DNA of 64,000 bases, taken from positions 124,001 through 188,000 of the forward strand of contig JAGMUV010000032.1 in assembly GCA_020744425.1 (NCBI GenBank). The letters run 5' to 3'. The notes below the pieces were generated by a model. That model was given only the letters and a program-made list of their open reading frames with translations, was not told the origin of the DNA and made no database searches. Origin of the DNA: Dactylonectria macrodidyma. Its lineage: Eukaryota > Ascomycota > Sordariomycetes > Hypocreales > Nectriaceae. The translations under genes were made by a program, and so were the position numbers. This document shows positions 22,121 to 32,567 of this stretch, one piece after another (within the stretch, counting starts at the first letter, position 1; the number at the start of each line of letters is the position of its first letter).

Positions 22121-23054
22121 CCATGCACAACCACCCTTTCGACACCACCACCCTTTCGCCACGCAAAAAAAAAAAAGCACCACCAAAAATGAGCAACTTT
22201 ACTTACACAGAACTTGACCAAAATGATAGAGATGTGCAAAAATTTTCGTTTCATAAATAATAAATGCACATATCTATTGAATCCTGGGTCTTTTGATAAG
22301 CCGCCCTGATCGCGTGGTTGGTTGATGGGGTATGGTTTCCTCTCTGACTTCAATGACCGAGGCAGCCTCCGATTCTGACTCCGGCTCGTCTGAACAGCCA
22401 CCTTCCACCACAACAAGCATATTTTGAGTCTCCCCTTCGGCTATGGCCTCTCCACCAGCTAGAGTCTCACCAAGAGTCATAAAACGTTTGTTAGGATTCG
22501 GCACCGCCTTCCTCTTCTTCCCTCTCTTCAGGCGAGCCAATTCCTCCTCTAGGCTAGCAATCCTCACAGTATGCGCCGCTACCGTCTGCTGTTGAGCCTC
22601 AAACCCCTTGGCTATTATGCTGTACCGTCTTCGTGTCTTTGGCGTTTTGTTCAGCCCAAGATCACGAATTTGACGGCTCGTCTTTGGTATATCGTCCGAG
22701 CCAAAATACGGCGTGGGTTCGGGAGTCGCTCTTGGGCTGCCATTTGGCCTATCTTCTTGGATTTCTGGGTGCCGCAGCGCTTTGGCACGTGAGATCGGCC
22801 AATTCCCAGTAACCCTCCAGCCAGAGAGTATGTTCTTCTCAGTCATTCCAACTCGACGCGCCTTGGCGTAGGCCCTGATGAAATTAACCTTGTCCATTGG
22901 AGTGGAATCAGTCAACGAAGCGAACTTTTCCAACTCTCGTCGATATGCGGCTTTGGAGGCATTGAATACTCCATTGTCCAACGGCTGGAGCCCATGAGAG
23001 CAGTGTGCTGGCAGATAGCAACAATAAACGTTGTTCAAAAAGCACGTGGCCATC
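22121..23054 (-). mobile_element. Pogo/Fot1-type element, 3' part only (pogo3)
   Basis: Begins after TA (22119-22120) with CCATGCACAACCACCCTTTC, the same CCATNCA end as the other pogo elements, and a CCACCCTTTCG motif repeated 17 bp apart. It contains transposase exon 3. At 23054 it is interrupted by a hAT insertion. Beyond the insertion (from 25868) only about 6 bases of exon remain recognisable, so the 5' part is lost. Confidence 0.75.
22274..23054 (-). pseudogene. Pogo transposase, exon 3 only
   Basis: The frame runs from MATCFLNNVYCCYLPAHCSH through LQPLDNG (third catalytic Asp) and a coiled, basic region (RQIRDLGLNKTPKTRRRYS...LEEELARLKRGKKRKAVPN) to a stop at 22274. It corresponds to exon 3 of the intact genes at 1.6 and 55.7 kb. 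The HTH and the first two catalytic Asp residues are gone because of the hAT insertion and loss of upstream sequence. Confidence 0.8.
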
Positions 23055-25859
23055 CAGTGTTGCTAATAATATAAACAATACGATATTGGCAATATGGACC
23101 CCCTCGCAATATTATTGTATTGTCAAGGGGTGCATATTGTATTACCCAATATGAACATGACACATATTGTATTTATTGCCAAGAACCCAATATATTGGCA
23201 GTGTGACAATACATCCAATATATCCCACGTGACCCTATCACTAAACCGCTTCTGCACAAATCTCGTCACCCTGAAAATCTCGTATCCCAAACCATGACTT
23301 CAGGCACTCCAATGCTGCAATTACATCACTCCCAAGTCGATTTCGACGGTCTGTAATCGTTATCTTTGCCCCAGAGAAGAGTCGTTCAGGCTCCGCTGAC
23401 ATTTCAGGAATTGACAGTATATCCACGGCCATCTTGCTCAGGCTCGGGTAGGTTTTCTGCTGCGTCTCCTCTAGCCACCATGCAAGGGCGCTTGTAAAGC
23501 CATAAACCCGTTCAGAATTGCAATATCGCTCGTATTCGTCCATGACAAGTGACGGCTGCAGGTGCTTGTTCCTCCAATTCAAGAACTCGTTCGTGGTCGT
23601 CGATGGGACCTCGCAGAGAGGAAGCGGTGATTCCACAGGTTTATATTCGTTCCACAGTGTCTCAATCAACTTCTCTGAAGGCTCAACCCACTCCTTTTTC
23701 CAGTTCTCCTGGATGTAGTGCCATTTATGCGAAGGGTGGAGCACAATGGCTGCAACATACGCAGGCGATTCATCAGTAAGGCGATAGTACTTAATTATCC
23801 AACTTGGCCCAGCCCGAGTTATACATCGGTGCCATCACCGGATCGTCGATACTTGCCTCCTTGCCGGCTTCGAATTGTGCCAATACGAAGTCCATCGCCA
23901 AGAGGACATTGTCGAGTGTTGCAAACGATGACTCGAGAGCCTTGGTCGTCATCTTCAGCTTCTCTAAGAAGGACTTGATCTTCTCCAAGATGATCCACTC
24001 CTCTGGAGAGAGCTCATCTCTATCGCAATCTGTGTCCATCCATTTGTTAAAATAGCCGTCAATTGCATCTCTAAGATTCAATGCCGCCCTCAACATGGTA
24101 TACCACGAGCTCCATCTTGTGTCATTGTCTCGCGCAAGCTTACGGTTGTGGCTGATAGCCAGAAACTTTTGGCTGCGCTGAACACTCTGTTGGATGTAAA
24201 CGACGAAGTTGTGAAGCTTGCCAAGAGGACCCTTCTTCCGCCACGCTTCAATATGCTTTAGTGTCACATTATGCAGGCCAGCATCGTCGCGTTCGAGCTT
24301 CTCATTGTCGGTGACGAAGAGGAAAGCTTTGGCGGCGAGGTTGATGATATGACCTTGGCAGCGGAGTCGGTGAACCTTGGGGTCGTATTGGATATCATAT
24401 CGGCGTAGGAGGCCTGTGGGATGTTAGGGCCAATCAGTAGAAATAGTGAGTTATACTGACCAAGCGAAAGGGATCTCATCATTGTATCGTTATTGCCAGC
24501 ATTGTCCATCACGAAATATCCAAGCTTCGAAGCAAAGCCCCATTCGTCAACCACTTCCAAAATTGCCTCAGCGAGGTGAGAACCGTCATGCTCACTATCG
24601 ATGTCTTTCAACGCCAAAATATGGTGTTCGAGCTGACCGTCTTCCGTGACATAGTGACCAACTACGCCTAAGATGGCCAAAGAGTTGGGAGAAGTCCAAA
24701 GGTCGCAGCTGATGTGAACTCTTGACTTCGCCGACTGTATACGCTGCTTGACCTTCTCCTTCTGGTCTTCGTACTGCCGCATGATCCATTTCCTGATAGT
24801 CTCGTGCGTATCTGGAAGCCAAGTATCGATATCGTTATTGATGTAGGCCAAGAGGGCTCGGAACTCTGGGCATTCCACGAGCCGAAATGGGAGAGAGCAG
24901 GCTGTAATAAACCTCACGTATAATACCTCGAGCTGGTCAGGGTCGATCGAATCTCCGGATTGATCGTTGAGCCGACGGCGTTTGCGGGGATTTTCTTCTG
25001 CCACAGCACGAGCTTGTTCGAGAATCGTTCGTATCGTTGTCGCTTTAGCTGTTCGCGGGGCTCCTTTTGGCAGACCGTGGCCGTCAGGAGGAGGGTCCAT
25101 AAGATGTTTTGCGGGAGCCGCAGTACCCCCAGAACAGGCATAGGTTCTGTTACAATGTTTGCACCGCCACTCTTCTTTTCCGGTCCGCTGATTGTAGTAT
25201 CTCGTCTCTATCTCCTCGTCTGGCATATGGGAGAAGACCCATGATGTTCTGGGCTTGGTGGAGGAGGTTGTAGAGGCTGTGTAAGGTCGAGATTTGGACG
25301 TTTGGCTTTCGTCTAGGCCATGTAACTGCTGGCTGGAAGACTCTGAAAAGTCGACTGAAATTGACGACTCTCTTCGTTGTGACCATTTTGCAAAAGGGAG
25401 TCGCTGTTGAGGCATGGCGGTAAGTCTTGTCTAGGCTCGACAGTGATAAAGAAAATGAGCAGAGGTGACGATGGCCAGTGTCGACAGGCAACCACCGGTA
25501 GGCCCAGCTCAACAAGGCCCGTACCAATCGTACCTCCCCTGACGCGTGGCAGAAACGCGTGGTCGGGTGTTAGGTCTGATTGTCAATAAAGACGCGTGCT
25601 GAGGTAAATGCTAGCCAATAAATGCCAAGCATCCCGGTCGCTGGTATAGGGTAAGGCCTGCCCCGGCTACTGTCAACAGGCAATTTCGCCCCAGGACTGA
25701 CAACCCAATATAAATAATATATTGCCAATATGGATATCCTCATATTATATTGTCACAATATCAAAATCTTCATATCATATTGTCACAATATGAGAAAGTC
25801 TATATCATATGGGTTATATTGCAATATACTACTTTATTGCCATATTATTAGCAACACTG
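23055..25859 (-). mobile_element. Complete hAT transposon with 8-bp TSD (hAT2)
   Basis: 2805-bp element. Terminal repeats CAGTGTTGCTAATAATAT lie at 23055 and, as the reverse complement, end at 25859. Both sides carry the 8-bp duplication TGGCCATC (23047-23054 and 25860-25867). Both subterminal regions are dense in CAATAT/ATATTG and TTGTCACAATAT palindromes. It encodes a hAT transposase on the minus strand and is inserted in the exon of pogo3. The ends are structurally intact, but the gene has one frameshift. Confidence 0.9.
23241..25415 (-). pseudogene. hAT transposase with a 4-nt frameshift (hAT2)
   Basis: Starts at ATG 25415 (MPQQRLPFAKWSQ). It has a BED finger (WRCKHCNRTYACSGG), an intact ISCDLWTSPNSLAILG motif, one short GT-AG intron (near 24460-24415) and the hAT core. 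At 23791-23794 a 4-nt insertion relative to hAT1 (readable as TTAA) shifts the frame after WAKLD. The remainder, including the dimerisation block MAVDILSIPEMSAEPERLFS (to 23241), is intact in the new frame. It is closely related to hAT1 at 3.9-5.5 kb, which provides the reference for the break. Confidence 0.85.
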
Positions 25860-25889
25860 TGGCCATCCATTCAGAGGTCCCAACAAGCA

Positions 25890-25981
25890 GTCAGTTATCA
25901 ATCAGAACTGATTACTGATTGATACTGATACGTTATCAGTATCAGTAAGCCCCTAATCAATCAATCAGTAATCAGTAACAC
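25890..25981. repeat. Imperfect palindrome of ACTGATT/AATCAGT units
   Basis: The left arm (TCAGAACTGATTACTGATTG, then ATACTGATA) is largely the reverse complement of the right arm (TATCAGTATCAGTAAG, then CAATCAATCAGTAATCAGTA). It is just outside the hAT2 target duplication. It could be a small MITE or palindromic element end. No coding content. Confidence 0.5.
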
Positions 25982-26912
25982 ACGTGACCAAGGTATTTGT
26001 GGCGTCGATATTTTGTGGCATAGTTGCCTGTCACAATACGCGACCTGACGCGTTCGAGGTGTTTGGAGGCTTCTCCAAGGTGCTAAGATATGTTAGCAAG
26101 TACATCCAGATCCTGCGATCAGTTATGATAAATCAGGTACCTCAGCATCACAACTCATCGCCCGGTCAGAGCCCAGAATTACTTTCTTACATATTCAACA
26201 GCAACACATTTTTCTTTACTTTGCATCGATATCTAGCAGGGTTCCAAACCAAATATTCGTAACATGAGAGACGGTGAAGCGTTTGTTATCTTTCCAGGGA
26301 AACCAGCACAGAGGAGTTAATTGGTACCCGCCCCGCCATAACAAATAGTTGAGATATGCGGTAGCCCCTATCCGCTGTATAGGGTAGATTGGCTCACAGT
26401 GTTGCGCAATGCACTTGACCTCCGAGCAAACACGCTGGCCTCTACAAAATATCCATCATGCAAGTTGATGGCATAGTCGCTGAAGTTCTCCTGGCGAGAG
26501 CACCTTACTGGCATTGATTCCACCCTAGTTGGAATTATCTTTCCCAGCTGTCATTTCGCCGTCCAGAAAGGTCATCTACGCCTTACCCCCACTGGCGCCA
26601 CCCGACCAAAACCCGACTATCGTACACTAAGTCCAGTTCGGCCTGGACCTGCGCACAAACCAAAACAGCGACTTCGCAGATCCCTTTGACTGCATATGAT
26701 GGCTCAACCTCGAAGGTCCCACGACGCAACCTTGCGTGAGCTGAGTGACGAGCTCAAGAATCAATTTTGATCAGACGCCAAAATGGCGCGACAAGGGCTG
26801 ACGCGACACAGCGTGTGCCTGTCCGCTTCTCGCGTTTAGCGCAGTGCCCTAATTAAGTGCCCCTCCCGGGGCATAACAGTAGGTAGATGGTCTGTCGCAT
26901 ATCAAGCCCCGG
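25982..26912. other. Spacer upstream of the LINE ORFs
   Basis: No convincing gene. Part of it is likely the LINE 5' untranslated region, but the 5' end of the element could not be fixed because no target-site duplication of the 3' tail was found. Confidence 0.35.
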
Positions 26913-26974
26913 ACACTCTTTACACTCTTTACACTCTTTACACTCTTTACACTCTTTACACTCTTTACACTCTT
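26913..26974. repeat. 9-bp tandem repeat (ACACTCTTT)n
   Basis: Six exact 9-bp units ACACTCTTT (26913-26966) and a seventh partial unit, ending about 50 bp before the LINE ORF1 ATG. It is either a microsatellite or a 5'-UTR repeat of the LINE, which in some LINEs has promoter activity. Confidence 0.85.
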
Positions 26975-27021
26975 CTAGGCGAAAGAACGGGTTGGCGCTG
27001 CCGTGAGCGTGGCATCGGGAG

Positions 27022-28506
27022 ATGGACGCGACCGCCGAGGAGATCATGGTCGCGGGTGGGGATTCGGTGACCGCGACGCGTCGCTCGTCGAGACCCGTGA
27101 AACCAACCGCGAAAGCCCAAAAGTTTTGGCAAGTAGCCTCAAGCCAGGCCGGGACATCCAAGAATGCCGGCACAAAGCAAGTGGCAGCAGGCGACAACGA
27201 CTGGGACAATGCGGACGAGGGACTGCAGGCTGGGGATGGCGCGGCCCGCAGCGATTCATCGCTAATGCAGATGATGCTCCAGACGACGCTCCAGACGATG
27301 CTCCAGGAAACGTCGAGCCATCTTATGAGCAAGCAGAAACAGATGCTGGAGAGACTCTGGGATGCTTTGGTGGAGAACCAGCAGAAAGCGACAAAGGTGA
27401 TTAGCGAGCAGCTGGAGATGATCCGACAACTCCAGCAGGAGATACGAACGGTCAGGGCCGAGGCGGCTGACGTCCGGAAAAAGGCCGAGGAAACCAGAAG
27501 CATGCAGGAACAGACAGCACGTGAGATGAAACAGATGCGCGAGCAGCTGATTGAACAGCTCAGGCAGGTGAGGGAACAAGCGGCAGAAGAAACAAAGCAG
27601 TTGCGAGAGCAACTAGACGCGATGGCCAAAAGTATTCAGGCCAACAGCGCCCAGACGAGCCCGCACCCATCGTATGCAGACGTAGCCCGTACCCCGCCGT
27701 CAAGCCAGCCAAGCAACCTTCAAACCCTCGCGTCGATGCAAACAACACCATCCACACTTACCGATACTCTCTTCTGCACTATCGACACATCGCGTGTCAA
27801 CGAGGAGGAGAAGGGCAAAGCGCAAGTGGGAGGAATTCGACAGGCCATTGAGGAGGAGATGCGAAAGAAGGAGGGCCGACAGGACTGGAGGTGTGCAGCG
27901 GTGGTGAGGAACGCAAAGAACGCAGACCGTATTAAGGTGATCTGCCGAGACGAGTCGGAGATGAAGCTCGTCAAGGAAGCGGCAGAGAAGACAGCAGTCA
28001 AGGGCGCAAGAGTCCTCAGGGACCAACTGTATCCGGTCAAAGTTGACGGCGCAAACAGGGCAGCGGTCCTGGACTCAGCTGGCAACGTGCTGCCAGGCAC
28101 AGCGGAGGCGCTGGGAAAGGAGAACGGAGTGACGATTGCCAAGATGCAGTGGCTCAGCGACAAGGAGAATGGGAAATCCTACGGCTCGATAGTGATCTAC
28201 GTTACGAAGGTGAGCGATGCGCAACGCTTGCTGGAAGAGAGATACTTTCACCTCGCTGGGGAGTCGGCCAGCACCAACGTTTTCGAGCGACGCCAAGGCC
28301 CAGTCCAATGCTACAACTGCTGGGAGCTTGGTCACAAAGCCTTCACCTGCAATAGACCCCAGCGATGCGGCAAATGTGCGGAAACGGGACACCGCCACAC
28401 ACAGTGCCAGGCGATCGAGCCGAAGTGCGTTCTCTGCAGAGGACCACACGAATCGCTCAGTCGCAACTGCCGAGTACGACAACTACATGACGGCAATGTG
28501 CACTAA
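27022..28506 (+). CDS. LINE ORF1, Gag-like nucleic-acid-binding protein
   Basis: 494 residues. The N-terminal region is followed by a long coiled coil (residues about 85-205, Gln/Glu/Arg-rich, EQLRQVREQAAEETKQLREQ). A globular middle domain follows, then three zinc knuckles at the C-terminus: CYNCWELGHKAFTC and CGKCAETGHRHTQC (both CX2CX4HX4C), and CVLCRGPHESLSRNC (CX2CX3HX6C). ORF1 proteins of this type coat LINE RNA. The stop at 28504-28506 overlaps the start region of ORF2, which suggests translational coupling or reinitiation. Confidence 0.85.
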   Translation: MDATAEEIMVAGGDSVTATRRSSRPVKPTAKAQKFWQVASSQAGTSKNAGTKQVAAGDNDWDNADEGLQAGDGAARSDSSLMQMMLQTTLQTMLQETSSHLMSKQKQMLERLWDALVENQQKATKVISEQLEMIRQLQQEIRTVRAEAADVRKKAEETRSMQEQTAREMKQMREQLIEQLRQVREQAAEETKQLREQLDAMAKSIQANSAQTSPHPSYADVARTPPSSQPSNLQTLASMQTTPSTLTDTLFCTIDTSRVNEEEKGKAQVGGIRQAIEEEMRKKEGRQDWRCAAVVRNAKNADRIKVICRDESEMKLVKEAAEKTAVKGARVLRDQLYPVKVDGANRAAVLDSAGNVLPGTAEALGKENGVTIAKMQWLSDKENGKSYGSIVIYVTKVSDAQRLLEERYFHLAGESASTNVFERRQGPVQCYNCWELGHKAFTCNRPQRCGKCAETGHRHTQCQAIEPKCVLCRGPHESLSRNCRVRQLHDGNVH

Positions 28507-31500
28507 CCTCCAGATCCTCCAGCTTAACGTGGGGAAGAGGGATGCGGTGCAATTGAGCATGATGAACGACGGAGACTTGCGGGACTACGCGGTGCTGGCA
28601 ATAGCCGAACCATACGCGCTGAACATTGACGGTGCGGTGATGACAGCACCAAACAACCACAGAAACTGGACGAGATTTATACCGACAAAGAGACACGAGA
28701 TGCGATGGCCGATCCGCAGCATGCTCTGGATCCGCAGGGACCTGGAGGCGGAGCAGGTGCCGATACCGTCAGCCGACCTGACGGGAGCAATAATACGACT
28801 GCCCGACCGGGACGTCCTAGTGGTATCCGTGTATGTGGAAGGGAGTAATGAGAATGCTCTACGCACGGCAATGGAGCAACTGCACAGGGTGATGACGGGC
28901 TTCCGCAACAGCACAGGGAAAAGAACGGACGTGATCTTGGCAGGCGACTTCAACCGCCACGACCAACTATGGGGAGGTGACGAGGTGACAGGCAGACGCC
29001 AAGGGGAGGCAGATGCAATCATCGACCTCATGGACGAGCATGGCCTCCTCAGCCTCCTTCCCAGGGGAACGAAAACCTGGGAGAGGGGTAGTGCGGAGAG
29101 CACGATCGACCTGGTGCTTGCGTCGTCCGAACTGGCCGAAGAGATGGTTCACTGCGGCATTCACCAGACCGAACACGGGTCGGACCATAGGGCAATCCAG
29201 ACAGAGTTTGACCTCACGACACCGGAAAGGACGGCGAGTCCGAGACTGCTCTTCAAGAATGCACCGTGGAATGCGATCAAGGAGAGAGTGAAAGATCGGC
29301 TGGCACTCCTCCCATGGGACGGCGGGGTTCAGACACAGACGGACAGGCTGATGGAGGCGGTCCTCGGCGCAATCCACGCCCTGGTCCCGCGAGCGAAGCC
29401 ATCGCCATACGCAAAGAGATGGTGGACAACTGACCTTACTCGACTCCGGAAAACCTACACGTACTGGAGAAACCTGGCGAGGGCGCAGCGGCGGGCAGGC
29501 CATAGACAGGACAACCTAGAGAGCCGGGCAAAGGTAGCATCCAAAGAGTACCACGACAGTATCAGAAGACAGAAGAAGGCCCACTGGGGCGACTTCCTCA
29601 CAGACGGCGCCAATATCTGGCAAGCAGCCAAATACCTCAAACCCGGTGCCGACATGGTCGGCGACAAAATCCCCCGGCTGAAAAGGGCGGACGGGACGAC
29701 AACGCAGGACAAGGCGGAACAGGCAGAAGAACTGCTGACGGCATTCTTCCCGCCGCTGCCAGCAACCATCGAAGACGAAGGTCCACGACCGCGGCGGAGA
29801 GAAGTGGCCATGCCAGACTTGACGTTGGAGGAGGTGGAGGAGAAAGTCATGGCAGCCAAGGCGTGGAAAGCACCCGGAGAAGACGGCCTGCCGGCGATGG
29901 TGTGGAAGCAACTGTGGCCGGTGATCAAGGAACGCGTGATGCATCTGTTCCGCACCTCACTGGATGAAGGACAGCTACCAGACCAGTGGAGAAGCGCAAA
30001 GATCATCCCGCTCAAGAAGCCGGACAAGGCCGATTACGCACTCGCAAAGGCATGGAGACCAATCTCGCTGCTGTCGACGCTGGGAAAGATCCTCGAGGCG
30101 GTAGTGGCGGACAGGATCTCATACGCCGCCGAGACGTTCGGGCTCCTGCCCACAAACCACTTTGGGGCAAGGAAGCGGCGGTCGGCAGAGCAGGCTCTGC
30201 TGCTCTTCCAAGAACAAGTGTACAAAGCATGGCGGAACCGCAAGGTGGTCAGCCTGGCCAGCTTCGACATCAAAGGCGCGTACAACGGCGTGTTCGATGA
30301 CAGACTGCTACAGAGGCTGGAAGCAAGAGGTATCCCCAAGAAGCTGGTGCAATGGATAAGCGCGTTCTGCTCCAATCGCACGGCCAGCATTGTGGTGAAC
30401 GACTACACGTCAGAGCAACGGGAGCTGCCGCAAGCCGGCCTTCCCCAAGGATCGCCGCTTTCGCCAGTGCTTTTCCTGTTCTTCAACGCAGACCTTGTGC
30501 AAAGCAAGATTAACTCGAAAGGCGGATCGATGGCGTTTGTCGACGACTACTCGGCCTGGGTCACGGGGCCGACGGCGGAGGCGAACAGGGACGGCATACA
30601 AGCCATCATTGACCGGGCACTGGCGTGGGGGAAACGCAGTGGAGCGACGTTTGAGCATGACAAGACAGCAATTGTCCACTTCACGCGCGTAGCTGAACGC
30701 ACCAGCGAGGCGCCGTTCACGATCAATGGAGAGGAAGTCAAGCCAAAGACGAAGGCCAAACTCTTAGGGGTAATCATGGACACGGAGCTCAGGTTCAAGG
30801 AACACATGGCCAAGGCCGCCACTAAAGGTCTCTTGGCAGCCATGTGTCTAAGGAGACTCAGGATGCTGCCACCACAAGCTGCCAGACAACTCTTCGTCGC
30901 AACCGTGGCCCCAGCCATGGACTACGCGTCTGTCGTATGGGCGCATGCACGCGGCGAAAGGGAATTGAAAGAGTTCAACAGGGCACAGAAAATAGGAGCG
31001 CGGGCCATCACGGGAGCCTTCCAGACGGTGGCGAGGGCAGTAGCTGAAGCAGAAGCCAACATCCAAACAGTACACGAGCGACATGCTCTGGCTGGAATGA
31101 AGTTGTACATCAATATGCAGACGCTGCCAAAGAAGCACCCGTTAGCGACACTCAAAGTATCAGTGAGTCGAAGGTACATCTCGCCAATGAAGAGACTGGC
31201 GCTTGCCCTCGGCGAGAGCGGAATCGGGCGGATGGAAACAATCGAAGCCTATGCAGCACCGCCGTGGCACGCCCGCGTGCCGCTGGTGTGTGAGGTAGAT
31301 CGGAAGGTGGCGATAGCGGCAGCCAACAGCGTCGAAGACATCACTATCACGACCAGCGCTTCCGACAGAGGAGGAATGGCGGGCATGGGAGGCATCATCA
31401 GCCACAAAGCAGCAGGGCAAGAAAATAGGGTCATGGCCAGGTACTCGGTCACTCTCGGCTCGCGAGACGACCAGAACCCCTACACAGCCGAGCTAGGGGC

Positions 31501-32257
31501 GATAGCGATGGCATTGCGATGCATGCCTGACGGATTACGGGACCGAAGGCTTACCATACTGTCAAGCGGCCAGTCAGCACTGAAGGCGATCGCGCGACCA
31601 CGACAACAATCGGGACAGTGCGCCATCCGAGAAATCTACAACCACATCCGAAGGCTGGGAAAAGGCAACAACAGTGTTAAAATGATCTGGGTACCGTCCC
31701 GGGACGACGCCTTTCCCTTGGGACCCAAGGCGAAGAGACAGGCGCAGAGAGCAACCGAAGCAGGACGTACGGCAGAGACGCCGCCATACCAAGCTCGATC
31801 GACGCGGACAAGACTGGCGAGAGCACAGCTACAACAGCACCAGGCGCTACCGGACAGAGTGGGCGGCTTCTCCAAGAGGGTGGACAAAGCGCTACCAGGA
31901 AAACACACAAAGGTGCTATACGACGGACTGAAGAGGCGCGAAGCAGACACGCTTTCACAGTTACGCACGGGAATGGCGAGGATCAACAGCTACCTGTCGA
32001 GGATCGGCGCGGTGGAATCAGACTTGTGTGACTGCGGACGGGCAACCGAGACGATGGAACATTTTCTCTTTCGCTGCAGCAAGTGGGATGCACAACGCGA
32101 AGGCATGAGACAAATCGGGCAAAGCGAGATGGGGAACCTGTCGTTCTTTTTGGGAGGAAAGTCGGCATTGGACGGACCGAAGTGGTCACCTAACCTACAG
32201 GCGGTGCGAGCAACGATCAAATTTGCGATGAAGACGGGAAGACTGGGAGTGAAGTAG
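28487..32257 (+). CDS. LINE ORF2, AP endonuclease - reverse transcriptase - RNase H-like
   Basis: 1256 residues from ATG 28487 (a second ATG at 28496 is also possible). The APE endonuclease motifs are present: LQLNVGKRD, AIAEPYA, GDFNRHDQLWGG, STIDLVLAS and GSDHRAI. The RT follows (AWRPISLLSTLGKILE, GLPQGSPLSPVLF, catalytic FVDDYSAW with Asp686/687). An RNase H-like domain comes next (YTAELGAIAMAL, WVPSRDD), then a C-terminal CDCGRATETMEHFLFRCSKW zinc motif typical of this LINE group. In the RNase H-like part most catalytic acidic positions are not acidic (for example LSSGQSALKAI where DSQ is usual). That function is probably lost or structural only. Confidence 0.85.
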   Translation: MTAMCTNLQILQLNVGKRDAVQLSMMNDGDLRDYAVLAIAEPYALNIDGAVMTAPNNHRNWTRFIPTKRHEMRWPIRSMLWIRRDLEAEQVPIPSADLTGAIIRLPDRDVLVVSVYVEGSNENALRTAMEQLHRVMTGFRNSTGKRTDVILAGDFNRHDQLWGGDEVTGRRQGEADAIIDLMDEHGLLSLLPRGTKTWERGSAESTIDLVLASSELAEEMVHCGIHQTEHGSDHRAIQTEFDLTTPERTASPRLLFKNAPWNAIKERVKDRLALLPWDGGVQTQTDRLMEAVLGAIHALVPRAKPSPYAKRWWTTDLTRLRKTYTYWRNLARAQRRAGHRQDNLESRAKVASKEYHDSIRRQKKAHWGDFLTDGANIWQAAKYLKPGADMVGDKIPRLKRADGTTTQDKAEQAEELLTAFFPPLPATIEDEGPRPRRREVAMPDLTLEEVEEKVMAAKAWKAPGEDGLPAMVWKQLWPVIKERVMHLFRTSLDEGQLPDQWRSAKIIPLKKPDKADYALAKAWRPISLLSTLGKILEAVVADRISYAAETFGLLPTNHFGARKRRSAEQALLLFQEQVYKAWRNRKVVSLASFDIKGAYNGVFDDRLLQRLEARGIPKKLVQWISAFCSNRTASIVVNDYTSEQRELPQAGLPQGSPLSPVLFLFFNADLVQSKINSKGGSMAFVDDYSAWVTGPTAEANRDGIQAIIDRALAWGKRSGATFEHDKTAIVHFTRVAERTSEAPFTINGEEVKPKTKAKLLGVIMDTELRFKEHMAKAATKGLLAAMCLRRLRMLPPQAARQLFVATVAPAMDYASVVWAHARGERELKEFNRAQKIGARAITGAFQTVARAVAEAEANIQTVHERHALAGMKLYINMQTLPKKHPLATLKVSVSRRYISPMKRLALALGESGIGRMETIEAYAAPPWHARVPLVCEVDRKVAIAAANSVEDITITTSASDRGGMAGMGGIISHKAAGQENRVMARYSVTLGSRDDQNPYTAELGAIAMALRCMPDGLRDRRLTILSSGQSALKAIARPRQQSGQCAIREIYNHIRRLGKGNNSVKMIWVPSRDDAFPLGPKAKRQAQRATEAGRTAETPPYQARSTRTRLARAQLQQHQALPDRVGGFSKRVDKALPGKHTKVLYDGLKRREADTLSQLRTGMARINSYLSRIGAVESDLCDCGRATETMEHFLFRCSKWDAQREGMRQIGQSEMGNLSFFLGGKSALDGPKWSPNLQAVRATIKFAMKTGRLGVK

Positions 32258-32567
32258 GAGAATGGGACATACTAACAACCCCGGAACCAGGAAACATTGA
32301 CACAATACTAACACAATGCAGCCTCATTTTGACAGACCATGCTTCAGCTGCTGAGGATAGGATGCTGAACACTTGGAGAAATTGGCCTTCAAGCAGGCCT
32401 GTCAGAGAGAGTCAAGCGAGGCCAAAAGAAAGCGATTCAGGGAGAGAAAGTGGGGCTTTACTTTGTGGTCAGGATTGAAGTGGCAGAAATGTAAATAGCA
32501 TAGCGTGTTCCATGGCCCTATGACATCCGTTCTCCCGGGCGTAATAAATCTACTACTACTACTACTC

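Larger units (their letters stand above)
26913..32567 (+). mobile_element. LINE (Tad1/I-like non-LTR retrotransposon), both ORFs open
   Basis: Two long overlapping ORFs (gag-like ORF1, then an endonuclease/RT ORF2) are followed by about 300 bp of 3' UTR. The element ends in a (TAC)n tail, TCTACTACTACTACTACTCC, at 32548-32567. No frameshift or stop was seen in either ORF, so this copy may be mobilisation-competent. The 5' boundary given is the tandem repeat before ORF1; the true start may be further left. Confidence 0.85.

Noticed and set aside
23791..23794. Extra TTAA in hAT2 read as a piggyBac target scar
   Set aside because: A 4-nt insertion can be aligned in several equivalent ways, and piggyBac normally excises without a scar; the piggyBac-like elements here do not use TTAA.
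26853..27629. Long minus-strand ORF with repeated KEC units
   Set aside because: It is the reverse-strand reading of the LINE ORF1 and the 9-bp tandem repeat; the plus-strand coding evidence is far stronger.
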